DNA of 36,268 bases from Nephromyces sp. MM_2019. Taxonomy: Eukaryota > Apicomplexa > Aconoidasida > Nephromycida. How positions within the stretch are numbered: position 1 is the first letter of the stretch; every line of letters begins with the position of its first letter. This document shows positions 10,026 through 20,985 of the stretch, piece by piece. The stretch covers positions 15,401-51,668 of the forward strand of contig JADHZB010001174.1 of NCBI GenBank assembly GCA_015657535.1. Reading direction: 5' to 3'. A program made the position numbers and the translations under genes. Below the pieces are notes generated by a model, which was not told the origin of the DNA, searched no databases, and saw only the letters and a program-made list of their open reading frames with translations.

Positions 10026-12759
10026 TCACTCGCTGGAACTGCTTCTTTGCTTTTTCTTTGAAATTCTCGCCAAATATCGCCGTTGTCCAGATAAATAAGC
10101 CATGCATTGTTCATAATCCTTAGGAATAACATAAAGCGCTCTTCGGTTCATCTGTGAAACATATTCCTGCAAATAAGACGATGAAAGACATTAATCTTCT
10201 TGAAATAACAAAAAGGTAAGGGCATTAAGTTAACCTATAAATCACCGGGGTCTAAGTGGATAGAGTTAACATATAAGTCACCGGGCTCTAAATAGTAGGG
10301 TTAACATATAAATTACCGGAGTATAAGTGAGTAGAGTTAACATATATGTCACCAGCTTCTAAATATTCACGCAACATATACACATCACGGAAAGTCAAAG
10401 CGATAAACTTGCCTGCACAAAACTAAAGTGATATTCATTCGAAGGTTCCCTTGCGCCGGTAACTGGGTTAACCTGAAAAGCCCTGACCTGAAAAAAAAAC
10501 ACACAAAGCGGCTAATCACTCTACTATATCAAAGGAGTTTTCGATATATATATTAGCCAGTGGACAGGAAAAAATATACAAATTTTCATAGGACTTACTG
10601 TTTCAAAAAATTGATTACCATATAAGCGCGCACACTAACCTGCACATGAAATTCTTCGTCATTGGTGTAAACCACTTCGCCTACGAGATGTGAAATCGCG
10701 CCAAGCTCCACGGGTTTCAAAAACATGATATTATCTATAGCTGAAGGCAAAGTGCATCGGGAAAATGTGTTACTAAATCTGCTCCTTCAACTTAAGGAAA
10801 CATGATATTATCTATAGCTAAACACAAAAAACACACCAAAAAAAAAATTCACTTTTCCATCCACTCCTTCAACTTGAACTTAAAACATACAAAACCATCC
10901 CCACCACGTACCTAGCAGCTGAGGATGCAAATTCCGAGAAAAGTATTGAGCCGTTACGAATGCATGCTCAAAAGCTGTACGTGCCAAATATCCACCAAAA
11001 ATTTTATTGTGAACATTTCGCTTGTCTCTTTGCATCAGCAAAGTAGACTGTACTGCAGTGCTATCGACCCACGTGAATTTACCAAAGTTTGACAAATCTC
11101 GGGGGCCTTCAAATGAGTTTTCATGGAACTTTCGGATACTCTGCGAAGACAGCCACAAATTGTGTAGTAACTCGCTCTCCTCTCGCGATGGGAGTACCTT
11201 TGAGTCATTCTGAGCAACCTGCTTTCTTAGCGACACACGAGCTTTGGCCTGGTTGAGGAATCGCAGCAGCCTGGGGTTTGTCGGAGTAATCAATGGAGGA
11301 ACTTTTTTTGAGCACCCGCTAAATCGATCCAAGGCTACCATGACGAAATAAGCCTTTCCTATATTTCCGTCATCCTGTGGTTTACGCAAAAAACGGAGAA
11401 GAAATCGCAGTTCAAAAAGTTGTAACGGGAATCCCTTGATAACTTCAGCGCTATATGAAAAGCAACAGCTTTTAAGCCATGAATATATGACTATAACTAG
11501 GACTCAGATATATATAAATGCTGTTACTATGCAGCCCTACATAGCCCACAATTGCAAAGATTGGAATCTATCTTTAATATAAATATCATAATCAGAAAAT
11601 AAAGAGCATACATACACCGTTTCTTGTTTTTAAAAAACCTAAAACAGCAGGAATCAAGAGGAAAAGCAGATAAAAATATCCTCAGGAAAAAAAGCGCCGG
11701 GGGAACACCAATGACAATAGGAAACACGCTTACTTGAAAAATCTCCGTCCTGATTTCAATGCTACTGTTACCAACGAAAGTAACATAACCAAGAAGTGTC
11801 AAATCACGGTCTAGCTTTATCGTCTTGGCAACCCTATTTTCCAAGTTGAAGTCTTCGGATGTACTCACTGAATAACCCACGGTAGATGAAACTCCACCTA
11901 GTGTAATCCCGTCAGCCAAGGTTTGCTCCTGATTGATTGAGCCACCAGAAACTTCCTTTATCGCCATGCTATCTATTGAAAGCGTTACAATGGTATATGG
12001 TGTTTTCAGCATTGGGACACCTTCAGGAGTAACATGCAAATACGCTACATCACCCGCCAATGCATCCAGAAGTTCTAGTAACAATCCCCATCGCATCGAT
12101 TGAGGGTCATCAGGCCGTTGAAATACGTTCTGCAGCGATGCCTCTTTCGAAAATGGTATCATCACTTTAGTGCAGGAGGCAAAAGTATCCTTTGGCGTCA
12201 TTCCAGGCAAGTTATCCTTCACGTTTTCCGCTTCTTGAGGACTGCCAGCATCATTGTTCTTCAATGCAGCGCTTCCTCCTTCACCAACGTCGAATGCATC
12301 ACCAAAAGTTTTTGCTCCACCGCAAGTTATAATAATTTTATCCGGTGGAATCCCAAGACGTTGTATTAAGGAGGCAGTCAGCTTCATGCCGTCTTCTGAA
12401 GCCACCTCCGAGGTAGTGGTGGTAGATTTGCCATCTTTGCTAGCGAAGCTACGATGATTCAGGACTGTGTGTTGATCAAGAAACATACGGTGAGGACCCA
12501 TATGGGAGCTCCCACAGAAGACAGATCCATTTCTAATAAAGCTCCTGTTATGAGGGACTATTGATTGTGAGAGAGCATGCGGCGAATTGCTCAACCTGAA
12601 GCGTTCGCCTACAGTGGAATCTATGGTTGCAAAGACCTGCCGTTCCGTGGAACGCACAGAACGTGGCATTGCATTGAGGGAGGGGAAAGAACACTTTTTC
12701 CCCCGATTGCTATACATGCAACCGCGTGAATGACTTGAAATACCACCGAGGCGATTCAT
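10026..12759 (-). CDS. ACOT9-like acyl-CoA thioesterase, probably mitochondrial (5 exons)
   Basis: Exons on the minus strand: 12759-11734, 11374-10912, 10734-10640, 10472-10413 and 10166-10026 (TGA), 594 residues, all phases agreeing. Two hotdog folds are visible. The first (about 210-345) has SMRWGLLLELLDALAGD and later GYVTFVGNSSIEIRTEIFQ, continued by DDGNIGKAYFVMVALD. The second (about 440-560) has RNVHNKIFGGYLARTAFEHA, then IMFLKPVELGAISHL and VVYTNDEEFHVQ. This is the family arrangement of ACOT9/ACOT10, which hydrolyse acyl-CoA to free acid and CoA in mitochondria. The N-terminal 40 residues are rich in Arg, Lys and Ser and lack acidic residues, as in a transit peptide. A CTTCAG just before the ATG suggests a 5' UTR intron. 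Intron 4 is GC-AG. The protein is longer than the roughly 440-residue animal form, mainly in a low-complexity stretch before domain 1. Confidence 0.9.
10167..10412 (-). other. GC-AG intron (thioesterase intron 4) containing a 35-36 base tandem repeat
   Basis: The donor reads CAG/GCAAGT, which is the consensus of the minor GC-AG class, and the acceptor is TTATTTGCAG. Using it joins FSFVQ to EYVSQMNRRALYVIP in phase; reading through instead ends in TGA after ASLSL and loses the conserved C-terminal part. Inside, four copies of a 35-36 base unit starting GTTAACATATAA begin at 10,229, 10,265, 10,300 and 10,336, with a decayed fifth at 10,372. Confidence 0.85.
10721..10819 (-). repeat. duplicated splice acceptor: 22-base repeat at 10,721-10,742 and 10,798-10,819
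   Basis: The same 22 bases occur twice, 77 bases apart. The right copy is in intron 2 of the thioesterase gene; the left copy spans the true acceptor and the first 14 bases of exon 3. Splicing to the right copy would give the same four residues (DNIM) plus Phe, then Pro and an immediate TAA. Confidence 0.9.
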
Positions 12760-13545
12760 CGTGCCGTAGTCTGAAGGCAAGAATGAGTAACACACATGAG
12801 GAATACGACCTAAATTAATGAGGAAAAAGATAGAAAATTTTGAAGGGGAGTAGTTTAGATGATGGTTATTAGTCTTCTTTGGCGAGGAACCAGAGCCATA
12901 AGTATGCTTTATCAAGCAGGTAAGAAAGGTGTAGATTTTATTAGTATCATAATAAACAATATCCAGCCAAATTGATATCTTCTTTACGAGATTTCAATGA
13001 AAACGCCGAGTAAAACGTGGTACCATCAATTTTAAAAAGGAGAAACCGCCAAAACACCACATTCAGCTAGGAGGCAGAATAAGCAACCATACCTTTTGAT
13101 TAGTGCCGCTAATCGATGCGAAGGTATGAATAAGCCAGGTTTCCAAGCGACTCAGGAGGTGAATACGCAAGTAGCTTCAATATAACGATGATGACGTAGG
13201 TAAGAACTAATTGAAGTGATGATAGATCAGCATGTCGCTGAGGACGCTTTCTGGGGAGGTGCAGCTACTCATTGCCTTTCGTAAGCAACAGTAACCTAGT
13301 CACTAGCTGGCAATCGTAACTACTATCAATTTCTCTAGTAATATTATGTTAGTGTAGAGGAGATGTAGAGGCGTATAGGCATAGAGGTGTTGAGGAGGCG
13401 TAAAAGAGGTTTAGAGGAGAGGCTTAGAGGAGGATCATAGATGAAGTAACGAAAGCTTTTGTTGTACTGTGTCCAAAAAGACTCCAAAAAAAAACTATCT
13501 TGCATAAGCTGAGATTGTTATAGCATCTAACATCTGTGTATTGAG
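12760..13545. other. region between the divergent thioesterase and the tentative plus-strand gene
   Basis: Probable shared 5' region. It contains a purine-rich stretch of repeated TAGAGGAGG-like motifs at about 13,355-13,440. First exons of the plus-strand gene should lie here but none was identified with confidence. Confidence 0.4.
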
Positions 13546-14070
13546 GATGAAGTGAAGCATACCGGTGATGTGGCGGTTTCCATTGGAACTTGTTTTATGC
13601 GCAAAGATTTACCATTTCTATATGCATACATCAGGGTTTTTCTAGCCTAGTACTGCAGCCGTTTGCCAATTGCAGTGTGAAAAGCTAAAAAATACCTCCC
13701 CTTAAAAGGAAAACACACTAAAAAATTAAAGCGAACACTTGAAAAAATCAGATACTCATAATGAGATGCGCTTTCCATCGATTGAGTTCTGCATCCATAA
13801 AAACCACTTCAGACTGAGATCTGCGATGATTTCACGTGATCTTGGGAACTCAATGTGGGGGCATGCAGGTTTAAGCTTTTCACAATTTCTCTGTGATATC
13901 GGTTGCTTTAACTAGTTGAAAAATCATAGCTTCACGGAGGTATTATTTGCGAAATTTGGGTTATTTTTACAGTTTTCTATCCTTCGCATTGCTCTGAAGC
14001 AGATGCCTACTTATATATATCTTGCTTCTTCCACAAACAAGATAAAAACTACCCTTATAAATCGGAATAA
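13546..14070 (+). CDS. unrecognised protein, C-terminal five exons (tentative)
   Basis: Exons 13546-13575, 13635-13674, 13752-13785, 13813-13901 and 13973-14070 (TAA) join in phase. Their peptides are DEVKHTGDVA, GFSSLVLQPFANC, THNEMRFPSI, LRSAMISRDLGNSMWGHAGL followed by SFSQFLCDI, and VFYPSHCSEADAYLYISCFF followed by HKQDKNYPYKSE. The last acceptor (GGTTATTTTTACAG) is excellent. The donor at 13,786 is weak and its intron would be only 27 bases, so that join is doubtful. Composition is protein-like with scattered cysteines and no membrane segment. No family is recognised. It is divergent from the thioesterase gene. Confidence 0.45.
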
Positions 14071-14917
14071 AACGAGGTACTGAAGCTTAGTGGGCGTATC
14101 CTCACAAGCAGCTACAAGATTTGATAATCACAACTAGAGACCAAACCAAGTGTTTATCCAGCCATTTTTTCAGGGAATACAATAAGGAGTAAGAAAAAAG
14201 CAAAGGGTAAATCATGTAAGAAGTTAATTAGCTCAAGGCAATTTCCTGAGTAGCAAGTAGCAGTCAAAAAAAATTGGAAACACTGAAGCCTCCTTCGCTC
14301 TACCAATCCTTCAAATAGATTCGCCCTTTGGAGACATGACGAGTTATATCCTTGGAATCAACAGAAGCCTGTTAAAACCGTTATCTTCATTAGCCACGCT
14401 TCATTGAACACCTCGAACACTACTTTAAGCATCAAGATATATATTAAGAGTTATTCCAATGAATTTCCAAATAGATGCAAATTTCACTTTGGTGATGATT
14501 TTTTTTCTAGCGCGAAACACTTCCAAAACGCCTAAATCTGCGGTGAAAGTTGCTCAAACAATAAATAATCCTCTAGCCTATAAAGCAGCCGTGAAATCTA
14601 GAAAAATTTGATTGTTGGAACTACTAGGAAATCAGTTCTCGTCAATCGCTTTCAGTTGCTGAGGAATCGACTTCTAAACTCTGGGGGGAAGTATTCTGAT
14701 GACTGCTGGTCAAAATGTATTCATTAGGGGTGCATCTGTTAGTCGGTGAGGTTAAGCTATGTATCTAGCTTTTTTGCTCTTTTTCGTCGAATACTAGGCT
14801 TTAGATAAGGAATCTGTGAGGTTAAGCTATGCATATAGACTGAGTAAGAATTAGGGCCCCCTACACTTCCAGCTATGTTTCTTAATTTACTCGTAAACGA
14901 TCTTTCCATCTCACAAG

Positions 14918-15434
14918 ACGGCTGCTTTCGCGATAAATCAAGAGGCTTTCAACTAGTAGCTTTCCAGGGAAGCACTAAAAGTATCCATCAAAATATTGGG
15001 AAAATTGTTTCATCCAATCCGTGTTAATGCAAAAAAGCTCGAGTTTATGCCCGTCAGCTTATCGCCGGAGCATCTCCAAAGGCCAAAAGCGGTATACATT
15101 CAAAATTTAATAACTTCATTCAAACTCTCACCAAAAGAAAAGGGCACACAGAACTTCAGAGACAGATATTCGTAGAGACAGATATGCATACACAAATGTA
15201 CACACACAAAGACACACGCAGATATGCACATACAGATATCCACACAAACCCCCACACCCATATGCATATACAAGCCTAAAGCCAACTCTAATATAAAATA
15301 TTCTTTTCGTGATACAAATTAAGCAAAAATATTTGCGAAAGAGAGTGTTACTCAGCACTTCTAAGATGAGAAAGATATATATATTTCATGGCGTATCCTT
15401 CGTGTGTGCTTGCTTCACTCTATCTCGCCCCTAA
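14918..15434 (+). CDS. unrecognised protein fragment, four phase-consistent exons (tentative)
   Basis: Exons 14918-14980 (GCFRDKSRGFQLVAFQGSTK), 15038-15091 (RVYARQLIAGASPKAKS), 15138-15171 (KGTQNFRDRY) and 15356-15434 (STSKMRKIYIFHG and on to TAA) keep phase through three joins with donors GTATCC, GTATAC and GTAGAG. The upstream part was not found. The last exon competes with another plus-strand reading: an ATG at 15,388 starts MAYPSCVLASLYLAPNLY and ends at a GTACCA donor at 15,459, which could be the first exon of a different gene. The third intron is CA-rich. Function unknown. Confidence 0.35.
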
Positions 15435-16044
15435 TCTCTACCCTGAAGCAAACGAGCAGGTACCACATCGTCCATAAATGATTCTCAATAGATCCTTTCT
15501 TACTATAAAGTGAAATGAACACACACACACACACACATTTATATATTTATACTAAACTTTACGCAAGCACTACGGATGAGGCTTATTCGATTACCACGCA
15601 AGTGCAAGTAAATTTGCTGCATAAAAAACGTCGCTCATCACAATTTTATGGCGAATGAAAGTTACGAACCATTTTCATCGGCAAATCGAATGTGCACCAA
15701 CAAATTTTAGAGATTTTCAAAGTTTTTCCCTTCATCTTCATATTCAACGAACACACAAGCTAACTCTGTGATGCTTGCATATATATAGCCCAGTGTAAGG
15801 TATATGATGCGCGTTATTACTAAAATTTTGCCAATGGTGGCTATAAAACGTGCTTTTTTCAATACCAGCTCACAGGCGAAAAATGTAGGAATAATCATAT
15901 TTTTCAGCTAATTTTGGCCAAAGAGAGAATCTCTAAATGACCTTTCCTAAAAGACACACAACAGGGAGTGTGTGTGTGTGTGGGTGTGTGTAGGTGTGTG
16001 CAGGTGCGTTAAATTCTGTGAGGAGTGAATAATTTACATCAGAA
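15435..16044. other. 3' flank of the UBE2W-type gene, no confident gene
   Basis: Contains a (CA)n tract at about 15,519-15,537 and a GT-rich run at about 15,966-16,007. An open plus-strand stretch at about 15,572-15,610 (TTDEAYSITTQVQ, followed by GTAAAT) may be an exon of the gene starting at 15,388, but the phases do not match directly. Confidence 0.4.
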
Positions 16045-17899
16045 TCATACGTTATCATCATGAAAAATCCAATTGGAAGCCTTAGGAGAGCTCTCATAAC
16101 CGACTCTTTGAATATACATTAAATTATCAAGGGGAGGCTCGCACTTAAGGCAAGAGCTAAGCATTGAGATGAGAGACAAACATATGGACGAAACACTAAG
16201 CGCAGGACTCCACCCATCGTAAAGAATACTCAGGCAGATATGCCCATTGCTGTAGACATGAGGATGTATAGGAGGCTGACCAACAAATATTACTTCTGGA
16301 GAATCTGAAAGGATTTAAGAGAGGTGTAAAGCCACGAGAAAGAGATGAAGATACCACTTCCGTGTCGAGATATATATATATATATGTGTGTGTAAGGGAT
16401 AAACTCATGTGATTGAGATCAAACAAAGAGCATTAGCAGTTGGTGTGTATTTAGGGAAGAGTTGGGGTGAGAGCAAGACGAGAAATCACACCTTTTTTCA
16501 AGCCCAAAAAAAAGCCATGAAATAAATGAGAAGATATCTTTTCTTACGAAATCACAATTTCTACCGGTAGATTTTGCTATTCCAAAAACCATAGTTTTCA
16601 TAAAATAAAAATTGAAGCAGATCTCCATCTTCAAGAAAGTGAAAAAAACGCAGCTTCTATCAATAAAAACAAAGTGATGCATGTAAAACAATGCTATCGG
16701 AAAAAAACTACAAAAACGCTTACAAAATAACTTCAAAGTACTCAGTTGTGAGATTTAGCCCTTAAAAAACGGGCACATTAGCTAATTACGCCTTCAACGA
16801 CAGCATTAGCAACGGTAGTTGCTTAGTATAGAACAAATCTTCTTGGAAGGATGAAAAAAAACCAGAGAGAGAGAGACAAGAGTCAAGATTCGCTTAAAAG
16901 AGCAAAAAAACCCACATGCACACACAGAGACAAGAGTCAAGATTCGCTTAAAAGACCAAAAAAAGCCACACACACACAGAGACAAGAGTCAAGATTCGCT
17001 TAAAAGACCAAAAAAAGCCACACACACACAGAGAAACACAAAAAACAGCTGCAAGATGCTGCCTTCATTCAACTACTCAATGCAGGCTAACAGTGTAGTT
17101 TCCTCAGCTTACCAAAAGGATAGTTGGGTGGGAAGATATATCGGAGTGTAAAAATTTTGTTAGCATAAAGGGTGTCGACGGCTCCCTGTAGCGTAACAAA
17201 CCAGACATCACCTTTATCCTCCTTCAAGATTACACCATCAATAGAACTGTTCTTTAAATCTCTTCGCTCCTTGTCTAACCTAGAGATGAAGAAAATAGGA
17301 GAAGTAAAAAAATAGTTTTTTTAATCAAAGGAAGGGTAAAGCCTACAAACAGGGAGAATCTAGTGTGTGAGGTTGCTAAGAAAGCAGGCATAGTGTTTGG
17401 GGATGCTAGAAAATCGTGTAGTGTATGCGTTAATGCTTATAACTCGCATAGTGTGCGTGAAAGCTACCAAATAAATTACATGAGCATCACGAAATAGCCC
17501 AAAAGCTCACCCTTAACACACTTTTTAAGGATAAATACCACTTCAGAAGCATAAAGCGTGCACACAAGACGAAGCCTCTGCTCACTTCGTCTCTTAAACT
17601 CAGAAACAATACAAACGAGGTAATCAGTAAAATTAGAAAAACCTTATTAACCCATTAAATAGGAAATCTCACACACAATACAAGCCTCCTAGAACAATCC
17701 ATAAAGCATCGAAAAATCACATTCACACGATTTTTTTCGCACACACATTTGAAAACGTCAAACCAAACTACCTGCGACGACAAAAGTCCGACAAAGTGCG
17801 TAAACGGGCTTCATATTCCCTAACTTTAGGGTCGCTGCTTTCACTCTGTAGTGATTTGTCTCCAATCAATAAAGAGTCAGGAAAATTCAGCGGATTCAT
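16045..17899 (-). CDS. UBE2W-type ubiquitin-conjugating enzyme E2 (3 exons, complete)
   Basis: Exons 17899-17772, 17279-17113 and 16304-16045 (TGA) join in phase to give 184 residues. Residues 43-60 begin the UBC fold (RLDKERRDLKN), followed by WFVTLQGAVDTLYANKIFTL and FPPNYPFDSPEVIFVG. Around the active site it reads HPHVYSNGHICLSIL with catalytic Cys122, then WSPALSVSSICLSLISMLSS. HPH in place of the usual HPN is characteristic of UBE2W. The C-terminus ends NWIFHDDNV, like the tail of UBE2W that binds flexible substrate N-termini. The family attaches ubiquitin to protein N-terminal amines instead of lysines. The first 40 residues are an extension not present in the 151-residue human protein. 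An in-frame TAA lies 16 codons upstream of the ATG. Intron 2 contains a three-copy repeat. Confidence 0.93.
16873..17032 (-). repeat. three-copy 52-54 base tandem repeat in UBE2W-type gene intron 2
   Basis: Units start at 16,873, 16,927 and 16,979 with GAGACAAGAGTCAAGATTCG, continue with a shared CTTAAAAGA(C/G)CAAAAAAA core and end in a CACACACACA run. Copies 2 and 3 are almost identical and copy 1 differs at a few sites. They lie inside the intron at 16,305-17,112. Confidence 0.9.
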
Positions 17900-19570
17900 C
17901 TTTGCGAAAACGCTAAATTGTAGGTAAAAAGCTGCTTATTATAAGAAGCTGCTTAATAGAGGAAAAAGTCCGGCTAAAAGAGGCGAAAATTCCAATTGCT
18001 CAGTAATATACATCTACTACCTTTCTTCAATGAGTGTACAGTGTAAAACTTTAACATGAAAACCAGAGAAATGAAAATTTTTCAATACTAAAAAGTATAC
18101 TGAGTCAACAGAAGTAACAAAAGAGGCAAATTTTTATAGATAAACAAATAAACGGAATTTTACACAAAAAGTTGATGCTTAAATGAGACCCACACACACA
18201 CGCAAGCATCACAAAGAAAACCACGCACAATCAACCTATTTGTATAGCTCATTAAGTAAGCTGTAAGTACACCTATATCACACACACTTGTTTGCTTAAT
18301 TGCTGTTTTCTACCTTTAAGATGCTCTCTACTTAACAAAACCGGTCGCTTTTTTTTATCATCGATGATACTTTCTTGAGATTAGCTATAGAAACACAGCC
18401 TAACACTTATTCACTGAAAAATACTGCAGTTCACAGCGGATAGTCTTGAAAACCAAGTTCTTCCCGATTAATCGGGTAGCTATCAATCCTACCATGAGGA
18501 TAGGATATATCCTAGAAGGAAGCAGGTCTATGGCATAAAAAAAATGGCGAGACTTTGACGAAAAAATCATAGAAATATGCAGGAAAGAGGATGAAATTGC
18601 GCCGTTTTTCGCAAAGATTTTGGTGGAAAATTACCACACACACAAAAGAAGATGAAATTTCTCCGTTTTTCGCAAAGATTTTAGTGGAAAAGCACCATAA
18701 GTAGGATGGACTTTCTCCGTCATTCGCAAAAGAAAGCGTGACTCTTTCGAAAAGCCAAAACTTCACACCTTCTGCTCAAAGAAACATCTCAGTGCTAGTA
18801 TTGAGAGTGTTAGTTCTCACTCAAAAAACAAAAGTACGCTGAAGATCGAGCTGCATTCATCACATTCGATTGAAAAAACATGGTTTTTCAATCGATATCA
18901 TGAATTTCTTGCGCACAGCCGGTATGACAAACTCTCCTTGCAAAGCACCTCATTAGGGAGCGAAAATGAGTTCCAGAAGAATCCAAATACGCTGTTTCCA
19001 AGAGGTTAAAATCTAAAAACACACCAGAAAAAGCGGGTATCAGAAGGCGAAGATATACAGGAAATAAGGCTAAAGAAAGGCAAAAATTTGCACGGTTTGA
19101 ATGACAAAAATATCATTAGATAAGAAGATTCACAGTATACATTAACTAAAGTGGATTCCAAACAAAGAATGAAAAAAAATGGTGTGAATTTGGTATAAAG
19201 AGGTTGCTGGAGATTTGGCAGGTGATTCTTCCTTCGAGTAGCCTACTATTAACTTTAGCCATTACCAGCTTGTAAAGCGATGAAAGCATAAATCCGAAGA
19301 AAAAACAATCTTAAAGGTATCGCTTGGTATTTTGAGATGCGATTTCGCCCAAAATACAAAAATTTTAGTGAAAATCACCACAATAAACGGGTGAAAGAGA
19401 AAGTGGTGACAGCAGAAAACCCCGTAAAAAGTAAGCAGAACAAAAATCAAACAGGACACGTTGAAGACGATAAAGTCAAGAATCACTGCCATATACGTGA
19501 TGAGCGTGAAAAATAGTCGCTACTTTTCGCGGAAAAACATCAAAATTTCAAGCCTTTAACTCATAAAATA
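17900..19570. other. unresolved region with palindromes, a dispersed repeat and candidate exons
   Basis: No gene is confidently modelled. Perfect palindromes lie at 18,357-18,368, 18,463-18,476 and 18,501-18,514, and a hairpin with 12-base arms at 18,866-18,895. At 18,590-18,735 a unit of the form GATGAAATTTCTCCGTTTTT followed by CGCAAAGATTTTAGTGGAAAA occurs about three times, with a related copy near 19,355-19,385. A minus-strand frame starts at an ATG near 18,496 (MVGLIATRLIGKNLVFKTIR) and can be spliced to SNLKKVSSMIKKSDR. Another minus-strand open stretch near 19,005-18,890 gives LLETAYLDSSGTHFRSLMRC. Neither was tied into a full gene. Confidence 0.35.
18866..18895. repeat. perfect inverted repeat, 12-base arms, 6-base loop
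   Basis: The arms are TCGATTGAAAAA (18,866-18,877) and TTTTTCAATCGA (18,884-18,895) around the loop ACATGG. The symmetry is exact. It could form a hairpin in DNA or RNA, or mark a small mobile-element end; no flanking structure supports either choice. Confidence 0.85.
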
Positions 19571-20760
19571 AAACAACTTCGTGGCTCAAAGACATTGCAA
19601 AACTTCCACATTGAAGAAAGCATCATTTTTTCTGCTAGATGAGATAATAATCACAGACAGAGACGATTTTTCACGCATCTTCATGCAAACAATCTTTCCA
19701 ATGTCTTGGCTCTATCAAAAATTACTTACTGTATACTCTCCTATATCCATCGTTTTAAATTTTCGTGCGTATGTGTGTTTCTACTCCCTATACTACTAGC
19801 GAGTATATTCCTCCGTCCTCCATGAATCATGTGCAAATCAAAAACAGAAAAAATGCAGTAAGTAAAGAATGGAAATCAACATAACGAGAAGCAGAGAATT
19901 TTGAAAAGCTTATAGCACTTCATTTTTGCCACTTTAAAAATAGTTTAGAGGCAGTAAATTGTGTGTGTTAAAGCTCTCAATTGCGTATGCATGCGTGCAT
20001 TTCCCTCGCCATAACTTCGGGTGTACGTACAGCCATCTAATCGCTTTAGGAATATTTTTTTTTCAAACACAAATACTAGACGAATTGTATTTCATGAAAG
20101 GATGCTGAAAAATTGGCCTTGAAGGCTTTCAAGCTCCTCACTAACGAGTAATGCAATACTTCGAGGGATAGAACAAAAGAAAACACATTTTTGGCAGCAA
20201 AAATGCCTAAAGAGAGAGCAGTAAAAGCATCTAAATGCAAAAAAAATTCTCACTTTTTTGAGGTTTTCTCATACCAAAAGACTCCCATACATAAAGTAAC
20301 TCCAATATCAAAATCCGGGAAAAAAATACTCACGAGAAGTTTATGCATACACACACAGGCAAGTATGGGAAGAGATGAAACAGGAAACAAATACCGCAAA
20401 AATCTTTCCTAAAAAGACTTCTTCTAACAGCAATCTACACTATGAAATCAATCTATTAAGAGAGGTAAAACTGAATGGCATCACTAATGCTGCATCTTCC
20501 GTGTGTTTACATCTTCTTGAAGAGCACATAAACTCCACTATAATGAGCTCCTCTCAGAAGGAAGAAGCTTTAAAACACCCAATATACCCGCTAAATAACG
20601 ATTTATTACTATATAAAACTAAAAGGGTAAATTTTACTGTTTCCTAATACTAAATTTGCTTCAAAGGTAATAAACCAATGATAAACAAGGCTGCAACCAT
20701 ATCAAATAAATGCAAATGGCATAAAAAAAGGATGAAAGAATTTCCAAAGTCTTCAAATAT
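19571..20760 (+). other. candidate plus-strand coding exon(s), unrecognised
   Basis: The best candidate runs from after the TTCTTCTAACAG acceptor at about 20,431 to an AGG/GTAAAT donor at about 20,627. It reads NLHYEINLLREVKLNG, then SSVCLHLLEEHINSTIMSS and KHPIYPLNNDLLLYKTKR, with a soluble helical composition. An upstream ATG near 20,203 opens MPKERAVKASKCKKN. I could not connect these to each other or to a downstream exon in phase. No family is recognised. Confidence 0.3.
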
Positions 20761-20764
20761 TTCT

Positions 20765-20985
20765 TAGGTAGAGGTGGTTAGGGGGAGTGGGGGAAGGGGA
20801 GAGGGGAGAAAGGGGGAAATGGGAAAGGGAAATATAAAGGGAAGAAGAAAAAGAAAAAAAAACAGCAAAAAGAAAAAGAAAAAATAAAGAGGAAGAATAG
20901 GAAAATGACAAAAAACAACAAAACACCAACAGAACACCAACAAAACAACACAAAACCAACCACCACCACCACCCCCCAGAGTAGG
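20765..20985. repeat. low-complexity tract: G-rich, then A/G-rich, then CAA/CCA-rich
   Basis: On the plus strand the sequence passes from GGGGGAGTGGGGG through GAAAAAGAAAAAG to AACACCAACAAAACAAC and a CCACCACCACC run. The open minus-strand frames (hydrophobic Phe/Leu/Ser runs) are explained by this composition and are not called as genes. Confidence 0.8.
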
